From the NCBI GenBank assembly GCA_005887855.1, contig VBQB01000054.1, positions 1 to 5,289 on the forward strand: a stretch of 5,289 nucleotides of DNA, read 5' to 3'. Positions within the stretch are counted from its first letter, which is position 1. The number at the start of each line of letters is the position of its first letter. This DNA comes from Verrucomicrobiota bacterium (GTDB lineage: Bacteria; Verrucomicrobiota; Verrucomicrobiae; Chthoniobacterales; UBA10450). Both the position numbers and the translations under genes were made by a program. The notes beneath the pieces were generated by a model. It did not search any database. It saw nothing but the letters and a program-made list of their open reading frames with translations, and was not told the origin of the DNA. Positions 1 to 5,289 of this stretch are shown here, in pieces.

Positions 1-53
1 GCAAGGCGCCCATCGAGGAGAACGTCTTTGCCAACGGCAACCTGACTCGATGA
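1..53 (+). CDS. 3' end of an unidentified upstream gene (partial)
   Basis: The third frame is open from base 3 to a TGA at 51-53 and reads KAPIEENVFANGNLTR. Most codons end in G or C (GCC, ATC, GAG, AAC, GTC, GGC, CTG), matching the codon habit of the clear genes in this window. The other two plus frames read as Arg-rich or Pro-rich junk. This suggests a real C-terminus of a gene beginning before the window. Sixteen residues are too few to name a family, so no function is offered. The next gene starts 115 bases later on the same strand. Confidence 0.4.
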   Translation, partial: KAPIEENVFANGNLTR

Positions 54-168
54 CAAAGCGCGCATAGAAGAAAGATCGACAACCCCGAACTAAATCGGTG
101 GGAGTCGCGCTGCAAATTATAGCTTGCCAGTGGTCACTTCAATTGCTATTGAGGGCGCGATATTGCAA

Positions 169-693
169 ATGCCGAAGTGCCTTAACCTTACACTCGCAGG
201 AATTGTCGCTTGCGTGGTCGTTGGCTGTGCGACGCAGTCGAAGTCAAGCCTCAGCGGGCGTCGCCTGCAAAACGTCCGCACCACCGCCTATACGCATACG
301 GAAAGAGGCGGAGCTCACAACGCGCTCGGCACCTATCTTTCCGGACGCCATGTGATGAGCGCCGCGTCCGATTGGTCGCGCTTCCCGCTCGGGACGCGGT
401 TTCGAATTGCCACTACAAACGAAGAATACATGATCGACGACTACGGAATTGCGCTGGTTGGGACCGACACGATCGATCTTTACAAGTCCAGCTGCCTCGA
501 CATGAGACAGTGGGGCGTGCGCTACGTCGATATCGATATTTTGCAATGGGGATCGGAGGAACAAAGCTTAAAAGTGCTCGCGCCGCGCTGCAAAAACCAT
601 TGCGTGCGGCGGATGGTCGCGGGTTTGCAGCAGAAAAAAGAGCCGATCGCCAGCCTGGACTCCAAAAAACCTCAGCAAAAGAAAAAAACGTAG
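169..693 (+). CDS. 3D-domain outer-membrane lipoprotein (putative peptidoglycan-active)
   Basis: This encodes 174 residues. The N-terminus has Lys3, a hydrophobic stretch at about 7-19 and a lipobox VVGC (17-20), so Cys20 is the predicted lipidated residue. Ala at +2 favours outer-membrane sorting. Residues about 38-128 match the 3D (Asp-Asp-Asp) domain, a double-psi barrel shared with the MltA lytic transglycosylase and Rpf-like proteins: TTAYT (38-42), an SG pair (58-59), Asp68 before FPLGT (72-76), Asp91-Tyr-Gly, and IDLY with Asp103. All three family aspartates are present. By family knowledge the domain cleaves or binds peptidoglycan; the exact reaction here is inferred. The C-terminus (about 155-174) is Lys/Gln-rich and probably disordered. 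Cys109, Cys141 and Cys145 could form a disulphide. The ATG at 169 is chosen because a TTG start at 124 would bury the signal peptide behind 15 extra residues. galE follows after 52 bases. Confidence 0.8.
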   Translation: MPKCLNLTLAGIVACVVVGCATQSKSSLSGRRLQNVRTTAYTHTERGGAHNALGTYLSGRHVMSAASDWSRFPLGTRFRIATTNEEYMIDDYGIALVGTDTIDLYKSSCLDMRQWGVRYVDIDILQWGSEEQSLKVLAPRCKNHCVRRMVAGLQQKKEPIASLDSKKPQQKKKT

Positions 694-745
694 CCGCTTA
701 CGCTTTCTTTTGACACGCGGCTCGGGCACGCCGGAATTTCGCCGG

Positions 746-1717
746 ATGAAAATTCTCGTCGTTGGCGGCGCCGGCTATATCGGGAGCATTTGCACTGAGT
801 TGCTTCTTGACGAAGGCCATGAGGCTGCCGTCTTCGATAATCTCGGCGAAGGCCATCGCCGCGCTGTGGATTCGCGCGCGAGATTCATCGAGGGCGATCT
901 GGCTGACCGCAAGCAAATAGAGGCCGCGCTTTCCAGCACCCGCCCGGACGCGGTCATGCATTTCGCTGCGAATGCTCTCGTCAGCGAGTCAATGCGCGAT
1001 CCCTCCAAATATTTTCGCAACAACATCTGCAATGGCTCGAACCTCCTCGATGCCATGGTGGCAGCACAGGTGGGGCGGCTCGTTTTTTCCTCGACCTGCG
1101 CGATCTTTGGTCCGCCGGAACGCGTGCCAATCGAGGAAATAGCGCCGGCGCGGCCAATTAATCCGTACGGCGAATCGAAGCTCGCCTTTGAAAAAATTCT
1201 GCGGTGGTACGACGAGATTCATGGGTTGAAGTTCGTCTCACTGCGTTATTTCAACGCAGCAGGCGCATCCGTGAATTTCGGCGAAGATCACCGGGTCGAG
1301 ACGCATTTGATTCCAAACGTGCTCAAGGTCGGGCTCGGTCAAAAGCCGCATGTGGAAATTTACGGCACCGATTACGAAACTCCGGACGGGACCTGCATTC
1401 GCGACTACATCCACATTGTCGATCTTGCGAGCGCGCATATTCTGGCTCTGGGCGCAGACAAAAGCGAATTCTACAACCTTGGCACGGGTGGCGGCTCCAG
1501 TGTTCGCGAAATAATCGCAGCCTGTCGCGAAATAACCGGACGAAAGATCGATACCGTTGACAAGCCGCGCCGGGCTGGCGATCCACCGCGACTGATCGCT
1601 TCCTCTGAAAAAATCAAAAATGAGCTGGGCTGGCGACCACAGTTCCAGTCACTCGACGCGATCATCGACAGCGCTTGGAAATGGCACCAGAAGTTTCCAA
1701 ATGGTTATGGCGATTGA
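746..1717 (+). CDS. galE: UDP-glucose 4-epimerase
   Basis: This encodes 323 residues, slightly short of the roughly 330-340 typical of bacterial GalE. The enzyme interconverts UDP-glucose and UDP-galactose in the cytoplasm with bound NAD, for galactose use and for supplying galactose to surface polysaccharide. It is an extended short-chain dehydrogenase. The Rossmann motif GGAGYIGS is at 7-14, with Asp31-Asn32 after the second strand. The active site has SST (115-117, Thr117 in the place of the E. coli catalytic Ser124) and YxxxK as Tyr141/Lys145. Family signatures YFNAAGA (168-174), RDYIHIVDLA (219-228) and YNLGTGGG (243-250) are all present. The C-terminus reads RRAGDPPRL then ELGWRP, as in many bacterial GalE. 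ATG746 is chosen because it starts directly on the first beta strand (MKILVVGG); an in-frame TTG at 710 would add 12 unlikely residues. No good ribosome site is visible. It may be co-transcribed with the lipoprotein gene upstream. Confidence 0.95.
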   Translation: MKILVVGGAGYIGSICTELLLDEGHEAAVFDNLGEGHRRAVDSRARFIEGDLADRKQIEAALSSTRPDAVMHFAANALVSESMRDPSKYFRNNICNGSNLLDAMVAAQVGRLVFSSTCAIFGPPERVPIEEIAPARPINPYGESKLAFEKILRWYDEIHGLKFVSLRYFNAAGASVNFGEDHRVETHLIPNVLKVGLGQKPHVEIYGTDYETPDGTCIRDYIHIVDLASAHILALGADKSEFYNLGTGGGSSVREIIAACREITGRKIDTVDKPRRAGDPPRLIASSEKIKNELGWRPQFQSLDAIIDSAWKWHQKFPNGYGD

Positions 1718-1729
1718 ACATCTGTAGCC

Positions 1730-1746
1730 GTCGCCCTGTGGGCGAC
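1730..1746. repeat. Perfect 7-bp hairpin after galE, possible REP-like element
   Basis: GTCGCCC (1730-1736), loop TGT, GGGCGAC (1740-1746). It is preceded by TGTAGCC, and no T-run follows, so it is not a classical terminator. It begins 12 bases after the galE stop. It may protect the 3' end of the galE mRNA or be a copy of an interspersed palindromic repeat; the genome is needed to tell which. Confidence 0.45.
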
Positions 1747-1805
1747 GCGAGCCGTGCAAGATTAGCTTCCCAGTGCCACGCTTCACATAGCTGACCCCGC
1801 TACAG

Positions 1806-1845
1806 AAAAAAGCGCTCGCGAAACCTTCCGCGAGCGCCTTTAATT
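1806..1845. terminator. Bidirectional rho-independent terminator
   Basis: Perfect 9-bp stem GCGCTCGCG (1812-1820) and CGCGAGCGC (1829-1837) around an 8-base loop. Read on the minus strand the stem is followed by six T residues (complement of A 1806-1811), a strong terminator 35 bases beyond the stop of the 1872-2261 gene. Read on the plus strand it is followed by CTTTAATTCT, a weaker U-tract that could end galE transcription. Its place between two convergent genes supports a shared role. Confidence 0.85.
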
Positions 1846-1871
1846 CTACCAAACAAACAACTTTTTCGCGA

Positions 1872-2261
1872 TTACGGCTTTGTTGTTGTCGTTGTCGTTT
1901 CTTTCTTCTCGTAGACCGCTGCTGGCTGGCTCAACACGACTTTGCGAACAACCACGCGGTCGCCAACATTCGTGTAATAGACCGTCGCCGGCATGTCTGG
2001 CCGAATCGCCGACCAAGCCACGGTATGACCTTCTGGATCCAGAATGGTCGTGTCTTTGGTATAATAATACCGCACCGGGGCCGTAGCCGCCGACGAACGG
2101 AACATAATGTAATCCGAATCCGGCGTATAAGCCGTGATCATGCCTGTGCTTGTGGTCGTCGCCGACTCAGTTGTCGTCGTGCCCGTCACAGGGTCCCGTG
2201 TAGTCGTCGTGGTCGTGGTCTCTTGCGCGCCCTCTGCTTTGATTAAATGGATGTTCTCCAT
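1872..2261 (-). CDS. Thr-rich hypothetical protein
   Basis: This encodes 129 residues; I cannot assign a named family. Residues 15-21 are seven consecutive Thr, further Thr clusters lie at 28-31 and 35-37, and 122-127 are six Thr near the C-terminus. Between them (about 40-111) is a compact beta-rich domain: GMITAYTPDSDYIMF, then VRYYYTKDTTILDPEG, then MPATVYYTNVGDRVVVRKVVL. The alternating hydrophobic pattern suggests a small beta barrel. Proteins of this kind are usually exported, yet no signal peptide is seen: ATG2261 is the only start in frame, with an in-frame TGA just upstream (2298-2300). Either it is cytoplasmic or its leader has been lost. Coding is supported by sensible protein texture, a strong terminator after the stop and a possible promoter upstream. 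It is convergent with galE and divergent from hisS. Role unknown. Confidence 0.65.
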   Translation of the reverse strand: MENIHLIKAEGAQETTTTTTTRDPVTGTTTTESATTTSTGMITAYTPDSDYIMFRSSAATAPVRYYYTKDTTILDPEGHTVAWSAIRPDMPATVYYTNVGDRVVVRKVVLSQPAAVYEKKETTTTTTKP

Positions 2262-2272
2262 TGCGAATGTAT

Positions 2273-2290
2273 CCGGCCGCCTAGCGCCGG
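2273..2290. other. GC-rich hairpin between the divergent genes
   Basis: CCGGC (2273-2277) pairs with GCCGG (2286-2290). The pairing continues as GC/GC after one bulged C, closing a CTA loop. It lies 11 bases upstream of the start of the minus-strand Thr-rich gene, and the minus-strand version contains AGGCGG, the only purine-rich ribosome-site-like run near that start. It could influence translation of that gene; no experimental inference is possible from sequence alone. Confidence 0.35.
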
Positions 2291-2292
2291 AG

Positions 2293-2321
2293 TTTATTCA
2301 ACTGCATCCTGTTATCGTAAA
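2293..2321 (-). promoter_or_regulatory. Weak sigma-70-like promoter candidate for the Thr-rich gene
   Basis: On the minus strand TTTACG (complement of 2316-2321) and AATAAA (complement of 2293-2298) are separated by 17 bases; each matches the -35 or -10 consensus at 4 of 6 positions. Transcription would start near 2286, about 25 bases before the ATG. The spacing is ideal but the hexamers are poor, so this is only a candidate. Confidence 0.22.
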
Positions 2322-2391
2322 TTCCGCCTCGCGTGGCCGCATCGACGTGCATAATCGCCCTTCTTGCTCCCGAGCAGCGTAACGTGCTTTT

Positions 2392-3636
2392 ATGCAGACA
2401 TTACCAGGTTTTCGCGATTTCCTGCCCGACGCCTGCGCCGCGCGAAATTACATCTTTGCACGCTGGCGCGAAGTCACTCGTCGTTATGGCTTCCTCGAAT
2501 GGGACGGACCGCTTCTTGAGCCCACTGATCTTTACCAAAAAAAAAGCGGCGCCGAAATCGTCGAGCAGCTTTTCAATTTCACGGACAAGGGCGAGCGCGA
2601 AGTCGCAATGCGCCCTGAGCTCACGCCTACGCTTGCTCGCGTGATCGCTGCGCATGAGCGCGAATTCAAGAAACCGCTCAAATGGTTTTCCATCGGCCAG
2701 TTTTTTCGTTACGAAAAGCAACAACGCGGCCGTTTACGCGAACACTTCCAACTCAATTGCGATATCGTTGGGGAAGCCGCGCCCGCGGCGGATATCGAGT
2801 TGCTCGCTCTTTGTACCGATCTTCTGCGAGCGTTCGGCTTCACGGAAAAAGATTTCGTCGTCCGGATTAGCGACCGCGAATTCTGGACCGATTTCCTGCG
2901 CGAGAAGGATGTTCCGCCTGATCGATGGGACGATGTGTTGCAAGTAATCGACAAATTTGGGCGCGAGCCACGAGAAAAAACGGTCGAGAAACTTGGAGGA
3001 CTCGCTGATCCGGTGCTGAAAATCCTGGGCGAAGGCGGCAAAAGCGAGAAGCTCGACCAACTCGTCAACAGTCTCCGCGGCCGCGGGTTGGCCGATTTCG
3101 TTGATGTCGATGTACGGATTGTCCGCGGCCTCGCTTATTACACCGGGATCGTCTTCGAAGTATTCGATCGCGCAGGAGAACTTCGCGCCATCGCCGGCGG
3201 CGGTCGTTATGACAACTTAATCGGGCAACTCAGCGACGGAGCCGTTTCAATGCCAGCGCTTGGTTTTGCAATGGGCGACGTCGTTCTCGGCGAGTTGATC
3301 AATGAAACGCCACACGCGCGCAAACGGATGCAAGATGCAGTCGCTGCCGAGCATAAGATCGATATCTACATCGTCATCGCGAAAGAAGAACGCCGCGCCG
3401 ATGCTTTCGAGCAAATCCAGCAACTTCGAGATCGCGACTATCGTGTGGAGTATTCGCTAACGCCAGCGAAAGTTGCCAGACAATTTCAAGCTGCCGAAAA
3501 TGCGGGCGCGGCGCTTGCGCTCCTCTATGGTGATGAATGGCCGCAAGTGAAAATGAAGGACATGGCGAGTGGCGAGCAGCAGCTCGTGTCGCGTGAAAAT
3601 CTCGTCGACCGCATCATATCTAAATTGCAGCGGTAG
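2392..3636 (+). CDS. hisS: Histidyl-tRNA synthetase
   Basis: This encodes 414 residues, the usual bacterial length. It charges tRNA(His) with histidine using ATP, as a cytoplasmic class II homodimer. The N-terminus LPGFRDFLP (4-12) is the family opening. RPELT is at 74-78. Motif 2 runs about 98-126 with FFRYEK (104-109) and GRLREHFQ (113-120). The HisRS-specific VRGLAYYTG (244-252) carries Arg245, the counterpart of catalytic Arg259 in E. coli, and AGGGRYDNLI is at 268-277. Motif 3 reads GFAMGDVVLGEL (291-302), without the arginine of the usual GxxRL form; the remainder is intact, so the gene is judged functional. Residues about 323-414 form the anticodon-binding domain. ATG2392 puts the family start at residue 1. 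No Shine-Dalgarno is visible (TAACGTGCTTTT precedes it). A run of nine A (2537-2545) encodes Gln49-Lys-Lys-Ser52. aspS follows after 120 bases. Confidence 0.96.
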   Translation: MQTLPGFRDFLPDACAARNYIFARWREVTRRYGFLEWDGPLLEPTDLYQKKSGAEIVEQLFNFTDKGEREVAMRPELTPTLARVIAAHEREFKKPLKWFSIGQFFRYEKQQRGRLREHFQLNCDIVGEAAPAADIELLALCTDLLRAFGFTEKDFVVRISDREFWTDFLREKDVPPDRWDDVLQVIDKFGREPREKTVEKLGGLADPVLKILGEGGKSEKLDQLVNSLRGRGLADFVDVDVRIVRGLAYYTGIVFEVFDRAGELRAIAGGGRYDNLIGQLSDGAVSMPALGFAMGDVVLGELINETPHARKRMQDAVAAEHKIDIYIVIAKEERRADAFEQIQQLRDRDYRVEYSLTPAKVARQFQAAENAGAALALLYGDEWPQVKMKDMASGEQQLVSRENLVDRIISKLQR

Positions 3637-3699
3637 CGGCGCGTCGCCGATCGCGTCGACTTATCTTTGCAGAAGGCTCTGCGATCCAGCGGTGCCGCT
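3637..3699. repeat. Cluster of three small hairpins after hisS
   Basis: Immediately after the hisS stop there are three consecutive short inverted repeats: CGGCG (3637-3641) with CGCCG (3645-3649); GCAGA (3669-3673) with TCTGC (3678-3682); and AGCG (3688-3691) with CGCT (3696-3699). None is followed by a T-run, so a rho-independent terminator is unlikely and hisS may read through into aspS. They may act as mRNA processing or stability elements, or be remnants of interspersed palindromes. Confidence 0.4.
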
Positions 3700-3711
3700 A
3701 ATGATAACTTG

Positions 3712-3739
3712 AGAGATTCTTCGCTTCGCTCAGAATGAC
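3712..3739. repeat. Imperfect palindrome, REP-like, before aspS
   Basis: ATTCT (3716-3720) pairs with AGAAT (3732-3736) around TCGCTTCGCTC, which has its own internal symmetry. The sequence AGATTCTTCGCTTCGCTCAG followed by AATGAC strongly resembles a short palindrome I recall as common between genes in several environmental bacterial phyla. That recollection is not a database result. It ends 17 bases before the aspS start and so would lie in its leader. Confidence 0.45.
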
Positions 3740-3756
3740 ACCTTTCTTCTTATTTC

Positions 3757-5289
3757 ATGTCTAGAACGCATCATTGTAATCAGCTTCGCAAAAACGACGT
3801 TGGCAAAACAGTCACGCTCGCTGGCTGGGTGCACGTTTTGCGCGATCACGGCGGCGTTATTTTCATCGATCTGCGCGACCGCGAAGGTCTGACCCAGGTA
3901 GTTTTTCGTCCCGAGGAAAACGCAGAGGTGGCCAAAGAAGCGCACACTTTACGCAGTGAAGACGTGATTGAGATTTCGGGTCGAGTGGCCGCGCGCGTCC
4001 CCGGAACCGAAAATCCAAAACTCGCGACCGGCGACATTGAAGTCATTCCGAATCGATTGCGAATCCTGAATCGCGCGGATGCATTGCCGTTCCCGATCGA
4101 CGCCGAGGTCCACAACGAAGATCTGCGGATGACGTATCGTTATTACGATCTGCGCCGCCCGCAGTTATCTCGCAATTTGCGAGTTCGTCACCGCGTCGCC
4201 AAAGCAACGCGTGATTATCTCGACAGTCAGGGCTACGTCGAAGTTGAGACGCCGATTTTATCGAAGAGCACGCCGGAAGGCGCACGCGACTTTTTGGTGC
4301 CGAGCCGGCTGACGCCCGGGAAATTTTATGCGCTGCCCCAAGCTCCACAGCAATACAAGCAACTGCTCATGGTCGCTGGCGTGGAAAAATATTTTCAGAT
4401 CGCGAGATGTTTTCGCGACGAGGATCTGCGCGCAGATCGGCAGCCGGAGTTTACCCAGATCGACATCGAAGCTTCATTCGTCACGCCCGACGACATTTTC
4501 GCAATCACTGAAGGAATGCTCGCTGCAATGTTCAAGGCCGCGCGCAACGTCGACATCAAAACGCCATTCGACCGGCTCACGTATCGCGAGGCGATCAATC
4601 GATACGGCAGCGACAAACCCGATCGCCGCTTCGGCGTGCAACTTGTTGATCTCAGTGATGATTTTCGCGCAAGCGGTTTCAAAGTCTTTCGCAATGCAGT
4701 CGATTCCGGCGGTGTGATCAAAGCGATTAACGCGACAGGATTCGCCGGAATCACGACGGGGCAAATCGAAGAACTGACCGAAACGGCAAAGTTGTTCGGC
4801 GCGAAAGGCCTTGCCTTCATCAAGATCGAGAACGGCGAATGGAAATCCCCCATCGTGAAATTCTTCAGCGACGGAGAGAAAGCCGCGCTCCAGTCGAAAT
4901 TAAGAATTGAGGAGGGCGATTTGATTCTGTTCGGCGCGGACAGGTGGGAAACCGCCTGCGAAGTGCTCGGCCGAATCCGATTGCGTGTCGCCGAAATTCA
5001 GAAACTCACTCCCACCTCAGAGGTTTGGGATTTTCTTTGGGTCACCGATTTTCCGCTCCTGCAATGGAGCGTCGAGGAGAATAAATGGAACGCGATGCAT
5101 CATCCGTTCACGCGGCCGAAAGCGGACGATGTTCCGTTATTCGATGCGAAGAAATTTGGTGAAATTCGCGCTGAAGCCTACGACGTCGTTCTCAACGGTG
5201 TCGAGATTGGCGGCGGCAGCATGCGTATTCATGAGCCGGAATTGCAGGAGAAAATGTTCGAAGCACTTGGCATCCGGTCCGAAGATCGA
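3757..5289 (+). CDS. aspS: Aspartyl-tRNA synthetase, 3' end outside window
   Basis: The frame is open from ATG3757 to the last base: 511 codons of an expected 590 or so. It charges tRNA(Asp) with aspartate, as a class II homodimer in the cytoplasm. Residues about 1-105 are the OB-fold anticodon-binding domain (WVHVLRDHGGVIF, 24-36). Motif 1 spans about 158-172 (YVEVETPILSKSTPE). QAPQQYKQ (195-202) is the aspartate-binding loop. Motif 2 has CFRDED (218-223) and RQPEFTQID (228-236). Residues about 288-420 form the bacterial-type GAD insertion. LNGVEIGGGSMRIH (479-492) precedes the class II motif 3, which lies beyond the window, so its absence is a window effect. His31 and Gly83 match the residues linked with nondiscriminating AspRS that also charges tRNA(Asn). 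No Shine-Dalgarno is present; the leader is pyrimidine-rich (CCTTTCTTCTTATTTC). Downstream of hisS on the same strand, probably one transcription unit. Confidence 0.96.
   Translation, partial: MSRTHHCNQLRKNDVGKTVTLAGWVHVLRDHGGVIFIDLRDREGLTQVVFRPEENAEVAKEAHTLRSEDVIEISGRVAARVPGTENPKLATGDIEVIPNRLRILNRADALPFPIDAEVHNEDLRMTYRYYDLRRPQLSRNLRVRHRVAKATRDYLDSQGYVEVETPILSKSTPEGARDFLVPSRLTPGKFYALPQAPQQYKQLLMVAGVEKYFQIARCFRDEDLRADRQPEFTQIDIEASFVTPDDIFAITEGMLAAMFKAARNVDIKTPFDRLTYREAINRYGSDKPDRRFGVQLVDLSDDFRASGFKVFRNAVDSGGVIKAINATGFAGITTGQIEELTETAKLFGAKGLAFIKIENGEWKSPIVKFFSDGEKAALQSKLRIEEGDLILFGADRWETACEVLGRIRLRVAEIQKLTPTSEVWDFLWVTDFPLLQWSVEENKWNAMHHPFTRPKADDVPLFDAKKFGEIRAEAYDVVLNGVEIGGGSMRIHEPELQEKMFEALGIRSEDR

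Noticed and set aside
124..152. TTGCCA and TATTGA, 17 bases apart, as a promoter for the lipoprotein gene
   Set aside because: The -10 hexamer matches at only three positions, and the implied leader would be about 10 bases; could be chance.
124..168. TTG start extending the lipoprotein by 15 residues
   Set aside because: It would place a non-signal segment before a clean lipoprotein signal peptide; ATG169 gives Lys3, a hydrophobic core and a lipobox at a normal distance.
692..722. Inverted repeat AGCCGC / GCGGCT between the lipoprotein gene and galE as a terminator
   Set aside because: Six-base stem with a 19-base loop and no T-run after it; too weak to separate the two genes.
710..745. TTG start extending GalE by 12 residues
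   Set aside because: GalE proteins start on the first Rossmann strand; ATG746 does exactly that, and the extension looks non-conserved.
2195..2260. Tandem trinucleotide repeat as a phase-variation tract
   Set aside because: The repeated Thr codons mix ACG, ACC, ACA and ACT, so the DNA is not a uniform microsatellite, and length changes by whole codons would not shift the frame.
2350..2355. CATAAT as a -10 box for hisS
   Set aside because: It matches the consensus at five of six positions, but no -35-like hexamer lies 16-18 bases upstream and no extended -10 TG is in register.
2262..2391. T-box riboswitch upstream of hisS
   Set aside because: The 130-base region has no GGTGGNACCGCG-like T-box sequence and no following terminator; it is also shorter than a usual T-box leader.
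2709..3068. Two minus-strand open frames opposite hisS
   Set aside because: Antisense shadows in a GC-biased gene; the products are Ser/Arg-rich, and the plus strand encodes conserved HisRS throughout.
4395..4853. Long open frame on the minus strand opposite aspS
   Set aside because: A shadow of aspS, whose plus-strand frame shows continuous synthetase motifs here; the minus product is Ser/Arg-rich with no domain texture.

Overview
The window reads like an ordinary stretch of chromosome from a moderate-GC, Gram-negative-type bacterium. A lipoprotein signal with a lipobox implies an outer membrane. No gene start has a convincing Shine-Dalgarno sequence, and hairpin-forming repeats sit between genes. 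The Thr-rich orphan protein and the intergenic repeats resemble what I remember from soil Verrucomicrobiota, or possibly the Acidobacteriota. That placement is a tentative inference, not a demonstrated one.

Layout: (1) bases 1-53 are probably the last codons of a plus-strand gene that starts outside the window. (2) 169-693 (+) encodes a small lipoprotein with a 3D (Asp-Asp-Asp) domain, related to the catalytic part of MltA-type cell-wall enzymes. (3) 746-1717 (+) is galE, UDP-glucose 4-epimerase, 52 bases downstream and possibly co-transcribed. (4) 1872-2261 (-) encodes a Thr-rich protein of unknown function, convergent with galE. The two share an intergenic region with a strong hairpin terminator whose best T-run serves the minus-strand gene. 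(5) 2392-3636 (+) is hisS, histidyl-tRNA synthetase. (6) 3757 to the window end (+) is aspS, aspartyl-tRNA synthetase, cut off after 511 codons, before its motif 3.

The genes form two functional blocks. The first concerns the cell envelope: a wall-associated lipoprotein and a nucleotide-sugar epimerase that supplies UDP-galactose for surface polysaccharide. The second is a hisS-aspS synthetase pair, a gene order found in many bacteria. No T-box leader is visible upstream of either synthetase. No gap between genes exceeds about 155 bases; each holds only hairpins or weak promoter-like sequence.

I found no sign of a new multi-gene system, mobile element, CRISPR array, tRNA or rRNA. The points most worth a second look are: residues in AspRS (His31, Gly83) that predict a tRNA-nondiscriminating enzyme; a HisRS motif 3 without its usual arginine; a Thr-tract protein with no signal peptide; and a cluster of small hairpins between hisS and aspS.
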